A stretch of DNA of 42,086 bases from NCBI GenBank assembly GCA_030614005.1, contig JAUWKS010000028.1:1-42086 (forward strand), written 5' to 3'. The notes under the pieces were generated by a model. The model saw only the letters and a list, made by a program, of their open reading frames with translations. It ran no database searches and was not told where the DNA came from. Source of the stretch: Candidatus Heimdallarchaeota archaeon (lineage in GTDB: Archaea > Asgardarchaeota > Heimdallarchaeia > JABLTI01). The translations under genes were made by a program, and so were the position numbers. Of the stretch, positions 1 to 7,971 are shown piece after piece (the first letter of the stretch is position 1; each line of letters opens with the position of its first letter).

Positions 1-153
1 AAAAAATACTACTGCATATCCAAAAAGACCAAAGAGTAACGCTTTGAATCTTTTTCGTACTAACAATAGTGTTATCCAAATAGCTGCTAATATTAGGTCG
101 AAATAGATAAAATCGATGTCCATCACTCTTGCGACATCATGGTAATCAAACAT
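1..153 (-). CDS. Partial membrane protein, N-terminus only
   Basis: An open frame on the minus strand starts at an ATG at 153 and runs off the left edge after 51 codons. The visible part begins MFDYHDVARVMD and continues into two hydrophobic stretches separated by a basic turn (LLLVRKRFKALLF), the look of the start of a multi-pass membrane protein. It is transcribed away from the GTPase gene at 297. No clear Shine-Dalgarno site precedes it. Function cannot be told from this fragment; even its coding status rests only on the hydrophobic pattern and the open frame. Confidence 0.45.
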   Translation of the reverse strand, partial: MFDYHDVARVMDIDFIYFDLILAAIWITLLLVRKRFKALLFGLFGYAVVFF

Positions 154-296
154 AAGAGAGATTGAAACAAATAATCCTTTTTATTCTTTTTTACTCAAAA
201 TAACTTATTTTGTTTTTTACTAGAAACAAGATTAAAAAGCATGAAGTATTCTACATCAGTTATAGTATAAAAATTGTTGAACCCTGGTGCAATATT

Positions 297-1430
297 TTGA
301 GCCTATTTAAGAGAATACGACATATACCAACATCGGAAAAATTAGCTGATATAATTTTTTCCAAATTGCGCAAAATTAAAGTGGAAGCTCCTAGTGGTTC
401 AAAGAAACGAAGATCTGATCAATCCTTCCACAAAACACTTTATTTCCGACAATTTCGTTATCTCTTTCCTGAACTTGAAGATCGATTGAAGTTAATAGCA
501 GATAGTTTTCCAATTATAGAAGAATTGCATCCATTTCATATAGAGCTAATTGAAGTTCTGTTCGGTGTTGGTAAAATTAGAACTGCACTTTCTAGAATAA
601 ATAACACTAGAAAAGCGTTGAAAAGCATTTCGCGTGATGTTAACAAACGACTAGGCACTAGCGAAACTCCGGCTGAATCTAAGAAAGCTAGAGCAGAAGC
701 TTTCGGACGTGTAGGTTCAACAATAAGCAAACTCAAGAAACCTCTTGATACTTTAATTGATGCGAAAATTCAATTGTCACGAGTTCCCGATTTTAATTTA
801 ACTCAACATACAATTGCTTTTGCTGGTGGACCAAATGCCGGGAAATCTAGTTTTGTAAAGCTCGTATCGACTGGGACACCTGAAATCAATGCTTATCCAT
901 TCACTACAAAGGAGCTGGTGATTGGTCATAGAAAGAGAAATCAATTTGAAAGTGTTCAATTAATGGATACTCCCGGATTACTTGACAGACCTTTAGTAGA
1001 ACGTAATGCAATTGAGATGAGGAGTATTCTTGCTCTGAAATATCTTGCAGATCTCATTGTTTTTCTTTATGATCCATCAATACAATCATCTCTAAGTTTA
1101 GAGCAACAATTGAGTCTTCTAACAGAAATCAAAACTCAATTTGAGGATATTCCCATCATCTGTTTTATCAATAAACAAGATACTTTGACAGAAAAAGAGC
1201 TTGCTGAGGTTCGATCTTTAGTGGGCGATTATGAAGCTATTTCTACACTTGAAGAAAATTCGAAGGAATTAGAGAGAATAGTCACAGAAATAATTGACTC
1301 TCTTCCACCTAAGAAATTAATCTTTGATAAGAAAAAGGAAGAAAAGATAATAGAAAAACCGGGCAAGAGGCGTGTGAAAGAAGACAAGATTGAGTGGATA
1401 TTCTTTGACGAAGATGATAGTGAAGATTGA
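297..1430 (+). CDS. NOG1-like (Obg/DRG superfamily) GTPase
   Basis: A GTPase of the NOG1 branch of the Obg family, whose eukaryotic members act in 60S ribosome assembly. Counting from the chosen start, an all-helical N-terminal region of about 170 residues precedes a G domain with P-loop GGPNAGKS (177-184), switch II DTPG (224-227) and NKQD (292-295). The tail is lysine- and acid-rich. The frame is open back to a TTG at 210, but family-like sequence starts at MSLFKRIRHIPTSEKL, and the TTG at 297 has a GGTG site nine bases ahead, so I prefer 297; 210 remains possible. Its 3' end overlaps the start of the next gene by 17 bases, suggesting co-transcription. Family assignment is firm; the ribosome-assembly role in this organism is inferred. 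Confidence 0.85.
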   Translation: MSLFKRIRHIPTSEKLADIIFSKLRKIKVEAPSGSKKRRSDQSFHKTLYFRQFRYLFPELEDRLKLIADSFPIIEELHPFHIELIEVLFGVGKIRTALSRINNTRKALKSISRDVNKRLGTSETPAESKKARAEAFGRVGSTISKLKKPLDTLIDAKIQLSRVPDFNLTQHTIAFAGGPNAGKSSFVKLVSTGTPEINAYPFTTKELVIGHRKRNQFESVQLMDTPGLLDRPLVERNAIEMRSILALKYLADLIVFLYDPSIQSSLSLEQQLSLLTEIKTQFEDIPIICFINKQDTLTEKELAEVRSLVGDYEAISTLEENSKELERIVTEIIDSLPPKKLIFDKKKEEKIIEKPGKRRVKEDKIEWIFFDEDDSED

Positions 1431-2484
1431 TGGAAGTTTGTTGGAAGGTGGAGGAGCGATTTTAAGAAATGCTGTTGCATTATCTGCTCTTCATAAAACG
1501 CCAATAGAAGTTTACAATATCCGCGCTAAACGTTCTAAACCCGGTTTACGAAATCAGCACGTTAAAGTAATTGAAGCAATTTGTGCTATATCTGGTGGAA
1601 AAATGGAAGGTGTTTATACGGGATCATCTGTCATTCGTTTTTATCCTGGTAAACTAAAGGGTGGAGAATATACAATTGATATAGGTACTGCTGGAAGTTT
1701 ATCCCTTCTTCTACAAGCAATAATTCCAGTAGCTGCAAAGTGCCCTGATCCTGTTAAATTATTAATGAAAGGTGGAACAGATGTTAGATGGTCCCCCTCA
1801 ATAGACTATATTCGACATGTCTATTTACCTATGCTGGAGAAATTGGGTTTAGAAGCAACTATATGTGTTGGTCGTCGTGGTCATTATCCAAAAGGTGGTG
1901 GAACACTATCTTGTGACATTGAACCACTTATTCGGATGAAACCTATTCAATATCAATTTGATGAACCCTTGAAGCCTCAATGTATTTGCGGGAAGGTTCA
2001 TGCAGTCAGATTACCATGTACTATTGCAGAAAGAATTACTACCTCAGCAGTAGACTTTATTGAGAATAGTGGTTTCCATATAGCTGCAATTGAACAAGAG
2101 TGTCCTGAACCAAAATATGATGTTCATGTTGGTCCTGGAACTGGCATAACTCTTTGGTCTTGTAATAATTTTGGTACAATATTGGCTGGTGATGGTTTGG
2201 GTGAAAAAGGTCTTCCAGCTGAAAAGGTAGGTCAAATTGCGGCAGAAAATATTATTGAGCAGATTAAGATAGGCAGACCAATTGATTATCATCTTGCTGA
2301 TCAATTAATAATTTGGATGGGTATTTCTGACTTTCCGTCTGTAATTGATACAAATAGGATTACGCTTCATACCCTAACAAATATTGAAATTCTGAAATTA
2401 CTGACGAAAGCTGAGTTTACAGTGCAAGGAAAGGTCGGAGAACCTGGGGTAATTTCTTGTGAACCAAATTATCTTTCCGAATAA
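1414..2484 (+). CDS. rtcA: RNA 3'-terminal phosphate cyclase
   Basis: RtcA converts RNA 3'-phosphate ends to 2',3'-cyclic phosphates using ATP through a covalent enzyme-AMP intermediate on a histidine. The protein opens IVKIDGSLLEGGGAILRNA, the classic N-terminal signature, and carries RAKRSKPGLRNQH, IGTAGSLSLLLQ, GGTDVRWSPSIDY and RRGHYPKGGG as in the family; about 356 residues is the usual length. GPGTGITLW precedes the region where the nucleotidyl histidine of cyclases lies; near the C-terminus HLADQLIIWMG supplies that H-x-x-D-Q motif. The frame is open to a TTG at 1390, but the ATG at 1414 fits the family start. It overlaps the GTPase gene. Presence of HLADQ favours a true cyclase over the Rcl1-type paralogue. 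Confidence 0.92.
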   Translation: MIVKIDGSLLEGGGAILRNAVALSALHKTPIEVYNIRAKRSKPGLRNQHVKVIEAICAISGGKMEGVYTGSSVIRFYPGKLKGGEYTIDIGTAGSLSLLLQAIIPVAAKCPDPVKLLMKGGTDVRWSPSIDYIRHVYLPMLEKLGLEATICVGRRGHYPKGGGTLSCDIEPLIRMKPIQYQFDEPLKPQCICGKVHAVRLPCTIAERITTSAVDFIENSGFHIAAIEQECPEPKYDVHVGPGTGITLWSCNNFGTILAGDGLGEKGLPAEKVGQIAAENIIEQIKIGRPIDYHLADQLIIWMGISDFPSVIDTNRITLHTLTNIEILKLLTKAEFTVQGKVGEPGVISCEPNYLSE

Positions 2485-2568
2485 TCGCTATTTTAACAAA
2501 AAGCTGAGCTGTCTTAATAATTATTAATTAAGAAAAGTATTATTTTACTCAATTACGGATGGTTAATT

Positions 2569-2937
2569 ATGTATCATATAACACCAGAGGATGAGAAAAA
2601 ACTAGCTGCCCTTAGTTCATACCAACAAGCAATTCTTCGCATTTTAGCTGAAGTTCCAAAAGGAAAAGTGACTACATACGGTGATCTTGCAAAGGAGCTT
2701 GCTAAGAGAGATTCACGTTACTCTCCAAATGCCTCTCGAGCAGTTGGCACTACAATGAAAAATAATGTTTGTGGACCACAAATCCCTTGTCATAGAGTAA
2801 TTAAATCGGATGGTTCTATTGGTAATTTTCGTGGTGAAGCAAAGGCTACAGATGAAAAAACAGCTATGCTTCGTGATGAAGGTGTAGAAATCATTCGAGG
2901 CAAAATTAGTTTGAGAATGTTTCGTCATACTTTCTAG
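2569..2937 (+). CDS. ogt: Methylated-DNA--protein-cysteine methyltransferase (Ogt/MGMT domain)
   Basis: A short, single-domain alkyltransferase that removes O6-alkyl groups from guanine onto its own cysteine. The catalytic motif IPCHRV is present with Cys74, so it is not an alkyltransferase-like (ATL) protein, in which that Cys is replaced. KVTTYGDLA and ASRAVGTTMKNN match the DNA-binding helix-turn-helix with its arginine finger, and GNFRGEA follows the active site. At 122 residues it consists only of the C-terminal catalytic domain; the variable N-terminal domain is reduced to a few residues. Its stop is three bases from that of nadM on the other strand, so the two genes converge with no room for a separate terminator. 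Confidence 0.92.
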   Translation: MYHITPEDEKKLAALSSYQQAILRILAEVPKGKVTTYGDLAKELAKRDSRYSPNASRAVGTTMKNNVCGPQIPCHRVIKSDGSIGNFRGEAKATDEKTAMLRDEGVEIIRGKISLRMFRHTF

Positions 2938-2940
2938 CGA

Positions 2941-3459
2941 TTATTTATCAGAGGAATTTATAACCTTAATTCGAGTTAATCCATCTATATCTGTAATTAT
3001 ACCAACAACTGCTTTTGGTAGTAATTTCTTCCAATCTTTTTTTCCTTTTTTCATCAAGTCTCTAACATGTTCCGCACTATATTCCTCTCTTTCAAAGAGC
3101 GGTGGAGTTCTGACTTCTTTACCTGCTTGTTCAAAAAGATATCTTGTATGAGGATTGTTAGTATAGACAATGTCGAATTTTGGCACTAACCGTGTTATAT
3201 GAGCAACCCATAGACCATTATCATTAAGATCATTTGCTGGAATAATAATCACTCGAGTAATATCCTTCAATTCTTCTATCAATGAATTATGAATCATATC
3301 GTATCTTTCGCCAGCTGTAAAAGGGTTCTTTGGTTGATGGCTTTGTTGGGATGCCGCAATGATAACGATGAGATCATCTACTTCATTAAGAATATACTTT
3401 ATAACACTCAGATGCCCGTTATGGAAGGGCTGAAATCTTCCGACAATCATTCCACGCAT
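2941..3459 (-). CDS. nadM: Nicotinamide-nucleotide adenylyltransferase (archaeal NadM type)
   Basis: NadM joins NMN and ATP to NAD+. The protein begins MRGMIVGRFQPFHNGHLSVI, with the nucleotidyltransferase signature GRFQPFHNGH, and later has SAEHVRDLM at the place of the second (ISSTxxR-like) signature. At 172 residues it is the usual archaeal length. LIVIIAASQQSHQPKNPFTAGER is the typical middle segment binding the nucleotide. It is single-gene, convergent with ogt and divergent from the rpoD operon; the 207-base gap ahead of it must hold promoters for both directions. Confidence 0.93.
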   Translation of the reverse strand: MRGMIVGRFQPFHNGHLSVIKYILNEVDDLIVIIAASQQSHQPKNPFTAGERYDMIHNSLIEELKDITRVIIIPANDLNDNGLWVAHITRLVPKFDIVYTNNPHTRYLFEQAGKEVRTPPLFEREEYSAEHVRDLMKKGKKDWKKLLPKAVVGIITDIDGLTRIKVINSSDK

Positions 3460-3560
3460 TATGTTTCACACTTTTGATTGAATTGATAGTAATAATTAAC
3501 TTTTAGTTTTAGTACTCTTTTAAAGTTATTAATGAAAGTATTTAAGTTCAGCTTGTTAAA

Positions 3561-3570
3561 AAACTTTATA
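3561..3570 (+). promoter_or_regulatory. TATA-like box of the rpoD-rpl18e-rpl13-rps9 operon
   Basis: The stretch AAACTTTATA, inside the A/T-rich string TTAAAAAACTTTATAAGG, is the best archaeal TATA-box candidate upstream of rpoD. Starting about 25 bases downstream would leave a leader of roughly 70 bases, which contains the stem-loop at 3613-3649. Inferred from pattern and position only. Confidence 0.4.
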
Positions 3571-3612
3571 AGGTATTTCCCAACATTCGAGAACTGATAC
3601 GTATTAAAGTTG

Positions 3613-3649
3613 TTTTGTCCAATTCTTCGACAGTATCTACTGGACAAAA
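3613..3649 (+). promoter_or_regulatory. Stem-loop in the leader of the rpoD/ribosomal protein operon
   Basis: TTTTGTCCA (3613-3621) and TGGACAAAA (3641-3649) are perfect 9-base inverted repeats around a 19-base loop, ending 17 bases before the rpoD start codon. It is followed by A's rather than T's, so it is not a terminator for this strand. Its position in the predicted 5' leader suggests a translational or transcriptional control element, for example autogenous control by a ribosomal protein, but that is inference. Confidence 0.45.
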
Positions 3650-3666
3650 AAAAGCTGTGATAAGCC

Positions 3667-4506
3667 ATGGAAATTGAGGTCATCAAAACTAAGGATAAAA
3701 ATAGACTGAATTTCATCATTAGAGGAAGTAATGATACATTCGTTAATGCTTTGAGAAGAACTATCATAAGTGAAGTTCCTACTTTAGCTGTTGAAGATAT
3801 CATCTTAGTTGAGAATACCTCTCCAGTCTTAGATGAAATCGTTGCTCACAGATTGGGTTTAATTCCCCTAACTACTCCCCCCGATGAATTTACTGTTGCA
3901 AGTGAATGCGAAAATTGCGGTGGGGAAGGATGTCATGTCTGTTCTGTTTCACTTACTCTTGATGTGGAAGCTAATGATGAGGATGTTACTTCCGTCTATT
4001 CAAAAGATCTTATTTCTAATGATTCTAAAATTGTTCCAGTAGCAGATAAAATCCAAGTAGCGAAACTTGGCCCAGGACAGAAAATTACTCTTGAAGCCAT
4101 TGCAATGATGGGTAGGGGTAAAGAACATGCAAAATGGTCTCCAGTAGTAACTTGTTCATATCGATATTATCCTAAGGTTATACAAGATTCATCAAAATGC
4201 ACTGGATGTGATGAATGTGTTGACGCCTGTCCAAAAAATATTCTTAAGGTTATCAAAAAGGTAGTAAAATTAACTGCTCCTTTAGAATGTCTTCTCTGTG
4301 ATTTGTGCACGAAGGCCTGTGCTCCTTATGAGTCATTGGTAATGGGTAAAGTCGACGGTGATTACATATTCTTCTTAGAATCAACTGGAGCATTACCTCC
4401 AAAAGAGATATTTAAGAAAGCAACCGAAATCCTCAAAAGTAAAGCTAAGGACTTCGAGAATGCTTACAAAGTAGCTCATGAAACTTTCATGAAGAAAAAG
4501 AAATAA
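3667..4506 (+). CDS. rpoD: DNA-directed RNA polymerase subunit D (Rpo3), with two 4Fe-4S cluster motifs
   Basis: The archaeal counterpart of eukaryotic Rpb3 and bacterial alpha; it pairs with subunit L to begin polymerase assembly. NALRRTIISEVPTLAVEDI is the dimerisation signature near the N-terminus. A CENCGGEGCHVC segment lies at 81-92. An inserted ferredoxin-like domain has two complete C-x2-C-x2-C-x3-C motifs, at Cys178/181/184/188 and Cys208/211/214/218, enough for two 4Fe-4S clusters; in many archaea one or both are lost. 279 residues is normal for the cluster-bearing form. It heads the operon with rpl18e, rpl13 and rps9, the usual archaeal order. Confidence 0.96.
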   Translation: MEIEVIKTKDKNRLNFIIRGSNDTFVNALRRTIISEVPTLAVEDIILVENTSPVLDEIVAHRLGLIPLTTPPDEFTVASECENCGGEGCHVCSVSLTLDVEANDEDVTSVYSKDLISNDSKIVPVADKIQVAKLGPGQKITLEAIAMMGRGKEHAKWSPVVTCSYRYYPKVIQDSSKCTGCDECVDACPKNILKVIKKVVKLTAPLECLLCDLCTKACAPYESLVMGKVDGDYIFFLESTGALPPKEIFKKATEILKSKAKDFENAYKVAHETFMKKKK

Positions 4507-4586
4507 TTTAGCGTATCAGTTAATCAATAAATCAAGTTAATCCTAAAAATTGTTTTCAGTAAATGAAGACGGAGGATTGTGAGTAA

Positions 4587-4958
4587 ATGCCAAAACCAAC
4601 AGGGCCATCAGATCCAAATACCGTCGCGTTAATACGTGACTTAAGAAAGAAAGGTGCTAAAGATAAGAAGTACACTTTTTGGACGGTTCTCTCTAAAAAA
4701 TTGGAAAAACCACGCCGAATAAGACCAGCTATTAATCTTAGCAAGATAAGTCGTTATGCTAAGAAAACAGAGCTTGTTGTTGTTCCAGGCAAAGTTTTAG
4801 CCTCTGGAGAGATAAAGGGCAGCTATACAATTGCTGCTTTGAATTTTAGCGAAGTCGCTGAAACGAAAATAGTTAAAGCTGGCGGAAAAGCAATTTCATT
4901 AAGAGACTTAATGAATTTACCCGCAGCAGAAATCAAGAATGTTCGTATTCTTGCTTAA
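4587..4958 (+). CDS. rpl18e: Large-subunit ribosomal protein eL18 (L18e)
   Basis: Component of the 50S subunit, found in archaea and eukaryotes only. NLSKISRYAKKTELVVVPGKVLASGEI and the terminal region of the protein match the L18e core, and 123 residues is the archaeal length. The start ATG at 4587 follows a GTGAG site. It lies 80 bases after rpoD and 22 bases before the uL13 start, in the conserved archaeal rpoD-L18e-L13-S9 cluster. Confidence 0.95.
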   Translation: MPKPTGPSDPNTVALIRDLRKKGAKDKKYTFWTVLSKKLEKPRRIRPAINLSKISRYAKKTELVVVPGKVLASGEIKGSYTIAALNFSEVAETKIVKAGGKAISLRDLMNLPAAEIKNVRILA

Positions 4959-4980
4959 TTAGCCCGAAGAAGTGATTACT

Positions 4981-5454
4981 ATGTCCAATCATACAGTTAT
5001 CGACGCAGAAGGAGCAATCTTAGGCAGATTATCAACATTTGTTGCAAAACGATTATTGACTGGTGAGACAGTTGATATTCTCAACGTTGAGAAAATTATT
5101 ATCTCAGGCAAGCCCAAGTCAGTTATTGCGCAATACAAAGAACGTCTTGGTATCCGAAGTAAATATAATCCTCTTAGAGGTCCATTCCATTACAGACGAC
5201 CTGATAGATTTGTAAGACGGTCCATTCGTGGAATGCTTCCATACAAAAAACCACGGGGAAAGGCTGCTTTCCATCGTTTGAAATGCTATATCCAAGTACC
5301 AGTGGAATTTGAAAAAGTTAAGAAGATTACAATTCCAGAAGCAGATTCAACAAAATTAACAAGCAAACGAATTACTGTTGCTGCTCTCTGTAAACAGTTA
5401 GGTTGGAATTACAACCCAGAACTGGATCCAAATTATCAACCAGTAGAAGAATAG
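4981..5454 (+). CDS. rpl13: Large-subunit ribosomal protein uL13
   Basis: Universal 50S protein. The N-terminal part reads VIDAEGAILGRLSTFVAKRL, followed by RGPFHYRRPDRFVRRSIRGM and a LPYKKPRGKAAFHRLK segment, all hallmark regions of archaeal/eukaryotic uL13. The open frame extends to a GTG at 4972, but that GTG is part of the GTGAT Shine-Dalgarno site and the ATG at 4981 gives the family-like start, so 158 residues is taken. Third gene of the operon; the next begins 11 bases after its stop. Confidence 0.95.
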   Translation: MSNHTVIDAEGAILGRLSTFVAKRLLTGETVDILNVEKIIISGKPKSVIAQYKERLGIRSKYNPLRGPFHYRRPDRFVRRSIRGMLPYKKPRGKAAFHRLKCYIQVPVEFEKVKKITIPEADSTKLTSKRITVAALCKQLGWNYNPELDPNYQPVEE

Positions 5455-5465
5455 GTGATTAAGAA

Positions 5466-5876
5466 ATGTCTTCAAAACGAATTGTTCTAACCTCTGGTAA
5501 AAGAAAAACAGCTATTGCGCGAGCAACTACTAAAGCTGGCAAAGGTCGCATACGAATCAATTCCATTCCACTTGAGGTTTTCCCCTCAGAATTAGCACGA
5601 ATGAAAATTCAAGAGCCATTACTCCTTGCCGGAGAAGCAGTCATCACTGTAGTTGACATTAGTGTTAACGTCAAAGGTGGAGGCACCGTTGGTCAAGCAG
5701 ATGCTGTTAGAACCGCAATTGGTAGAGCTTTAGTAAAATGGACAGAAGATCCTGAATTAAGAAGTAAATTCTTACATTACGATAGAACCATTTTAGTTGC
5801 TGATTCCAGGAGAAAAGAACAAAAGAAAGCTGGTGGACCTGGAGCAAGAGCTAAATACCAGAAATCCTATCGTTAA
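5466..5876 (+). CDS. rps9: Small-subunit ribosomal protein uS9
   Basis: Universal 30S protein whose C-terminal tail reaches the P-site tRNA. The start carries [13 protein letters not shown], and the C-terminus has [13 protein letters not shown], ending in the expected basic tail with terminal Arg. [19 protein letters not shown] is the core motif. A GGTGATT Shine-Dalgarno lies nine bases ahead of the ATG. It is the last gene of the operon: instead of the common downstream rpoN-rpoK-rps2 genes there is a terminator hairpin; rpoK sits alone at 17.6 kb. Confidence 0.95.
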   Translation: MSSKRIVLTSGKRKTAIARATTKAGKGRIRINSIPLEVFPSELARMKIQEPLLLAGEAVITVVDISVNVKGGGTVGQADAVRTAIGRALVKWTEDPELRSKFLHYDRTILVADSRRKEQKKAGGPGARAKYQKSYR

Positions 5877-5903
5877 ATTATACACAAAATATTTATTCAG
5901 AGT

Positions 5904-5922
5904 TTGGTGGATCTTCCACCAA
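5904..5922 (+). terminator. Hairpin terminator after rps9
   Basis: TTGGTGGA-TCT-TCCACCAA is a perfect 8-bp stem with a 3-base loop, followed by CAATTTTTCATTTTTATA. It sits 28 bases after the uS9 stop and marks the end of the rpoD-rps9 operon. Confidence 0.7.
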
Positions 5923-6030
5923 CAATTTTTCATTTTTATATTCAAGTTATACTTGCTTGCTTATTATTAGCATACTAGGTAACTAAACTAAAAATTGATT
6001 ATAGATTAAAAAACAAGGTTGAAAAAATTA

Positions 6031-6417
6031 ATGAGTCGAACTAAAGATTGGTTACAATATTCCGAAGAATTAGTTAAAATTGCTGATTTACTAATGGATA
6101 AAGGTCGTTTTTCATGGTCATGTTTTACTTCTCAACAAGCTGCCACAGCAGCTCTTAAAGCAATTCTATTTAAAATGGAAGAACCTACTTTTGGGGATAA
6201 CCTTATTGCTCTTTTAAGGACAGTAAAAGAAAATATTGCTATTCCTGATGATGTAAAAGATGCATGTCATCACATTAACGATTATTTCAAAACTAGTCGA
6301 GATTTAGAAAACAAACCAGAGGGTACTCCTCTTAACTATTTCTCTCTCGAGGAATCCCAAAAAGCTAAAAGTGATGCTTTGACAGTTATTCGATTTGCCT
6401 ATCATGAATCTCAATAA
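6031..6417 (+). CDS. HEPN-like domain protein
   Basis: A 128-residue all-helical protein that resembles the stand-alone HEPN domains common in archaea. RTKDWLQYSEELVKIADLL followed by WSCFTSQQAATAALKAIL corresponds to the first two long helices (the A.Q.aaE.alKAll-type signature), and SRDLENKPEGTP occupies the place of the RYP-like loop before the last helix. I do not see a clear R-x4-6-H ribonuclease motif, so nuclease activity is not supported. No nucleotidyltransferase (MNT) partner lies next to it. The ATG at 6031 is preferred over a TTG at 6019 because AGGTTGA sits eight bases before it. Confidence 0.7.
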   Translation: MSRTKDWLQYSEELVKIADLLMDKGRFSWSCFTSQQAATAALKAILFKMEEPTFGDNLIALLRTVKENIAIPDDVKDACHHINDYFKTSRDLENKPEGTPLNYFSLEESQKAKSDALTVIRFAYHESQ

Positions 6418-6524
6418 TTGACTGGTGTTACATAAATTATAAGGGTTATATTTTCCCTTAGTCATTAAAGTTCATTTAAATACTAAACCATTCCCTTACA
6501 CTATAGAAAGGAGTTCAAAAGAAA

Positions 6525-7970
6525 ATGTCCCTCTTCTCGTTTGGTCAAGATGCTATAAGTTTTGCATTAAATGAAGAAGCAGATTATATAGATGTACGAA
6601 TGGAAAATGCTTTTGAAAATTATGTTGGTATGCGAAATTCAAAATTATGTGGAGTGAATACTCAACTTCGTGAAAGTATTGGTGTTAGAGTATTGTTTAA
6701 TGGTTTTTGGGGTTTTGCTGCTACTGCTTCATTAGATACTCCCTCAATAAAATCAGCAGTTGAATCTGCACTATTGAGTACAAAAAAAATTGCTAAAAAA
6801 TATCCGGAAAAGAAGAGTAATTTAGCTGATATGACTACTCGGAAAACAAGTGTTGCAGATGAGTGTAAAAAATCCCCACAATTAATTGATCCAAGTGAGC
6901 GAATAGCTCTTGTTTCTGATATTAATTCGAGAATTAATGCCAGAGTAAAGGATCTTACTGTGTTAGATATTAAATTAATAGAAAATAACACTCAGAAATT
7001 TTTCCTGAATTCAGATGGTACACAAATAGAACAAATTCTCATTAGAGCAAGTCTATTTTTAGGTTCTTCAATGATGGGTTCTAGTACTTTGCCAAAAATC
7101 CGCACAGTTGGTTTTGGAGGCGTTGGTGGAATTGAACAATTTCAAACCTTGGAATTTGATACCTTTATTACAAATTTCACATCAAGTTTGCCAAAAATAG
7201 CTCAAGCTAGATTAGTAAAACCAGCAGAACAACCTGTTATTTTGAATGAGGAAATGGGTTGGAATTTGTGTCATGAATTTTGTCATGCAGTTGAATCTGA
7301 TCTAATTTTAGAAGGAAGATCCTCTCTTGGAAATCAAATAGGTTCTAAAATTGGTTCAGAAGAAGTTACTATTATAGATGATGCTAGTTTTAAAGGGTAC
7401 GGTGAATATTATTTCGATGATGAGGGTGTAAAAGCTTCTGGTACACTTATCGTTGAAGACGGAATATTGTTTGATATTTTACAATCAAGAGAGACTGCAG
7501 GTGAAATGAACGCGATTCCTACAAGCAATGGCCGTGCTGAGAGTAGTTTGCATATACCATTAGTGCGGCAAAGTAATACTTTCTTTGAGCCTGGAAATTT
7601 ATCATTAGAAGAATTGCTTGAAAATACTCGTTCAGGATTATTTGTTTGTGATTCCTTCGGTGGTATTTCAGATACTATACAGGGGAACTTTCAGCTTGAT
7701 GCTCAATATGGTCGAAAAATTGAGAAGGGAGAGCTTGGTGATTATGTTACCAATTTCTCTTTAGTTGGTAATTTATTCTCTATTCTAGGTACTATTGATG
7801 GAATGACAAAGGATTTGGGAAGTTATCCTGCTTATTGTAACAAAGGTGGTCAAAGTGTTAGAGTTGGTGCAATTTCTCCAAAAGTAAGTTTGAAGAATAT
7901 CGGCATTATCACTAATATTGCACAAAGGCATATTCGTAAAATTGATTTCGAGAAAATGAGGGAAAGATGA
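6525..7970 (+). CDS. tldD: TldD/PmbA-family metalloprotease, TldD subunit
   Basis: TldD is the zinc-bearing half of the TldD/TldE peptidase, which degrades unfolded peptides and matures microcins in bacteria. The N-terminal domain (to about 230) is followed by the catalytic part with CHEFCHAVESD: His250-Glu251-x-x-His254. A cysteine in YCNKGGQSVRVG (Cys438) matches the third zinc ligand region of the E. coli enzyme. As I remember it, bacterial TldD has HExxxH, so this copy appears one residue shorter, giving a thermolysin-like HExxH. GEYYFDDEGVKASGTLIVEDG is the conserved beta-rich section. It is translated just ahead of its partner at 7972 (one base gap) so the two are surely one operon. AGAAAGGAG precedes the ATG. 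Confidence 0.88.
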   Translation: MSLFSFGQDAISFALNEEADYIDVRMENAFENYVGMRNSKLCGVNTQLRESIGVRVLFNGFWGFAATASLDTPSIKSAVESALLSTKKIAKKYPEKKSNLADMTTRKTSVADECKKSPQLIDPSERIALVSDINSRINARVKDLTVLDIKLIENNTQKFFLNSDGTQIEQILIRASLFLGSSMMGSSTLPKIRTVGFGGVGGIEQFQTLEFDTFITNFTSSLPKIAQARLVKPAEQPVILNEEMGWNLCHEFCHAVESDLILEGRSSLGNQIGSKIGSEEVTIIDDASFKGYGEYYFDDEGVKASGTLIVEDGILFDILQSRETAGEMNAIPTSNGRAESSLHIPLVRQSNTFFEPGNLSLEELLENTRSGLFVCDSFGGISDTIQGNFQLDAQYGRKIEKGELGDYVTNFSLVGNLFSILGTIDGMTKDLGSYPAYCNKGGQSVRVGAISPKVSLKNIGIITNIAQRHIRKIDFEKMRER

Positions 7971-7971
7971 G

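Noticed and set aside
3459..3803. 114-codon frame antisense to the rpoD start region
   Set aside because: It overlaps the certain rpoD gene and its leader; its sequence has no recognisable pattern and no ribosome-binding site.
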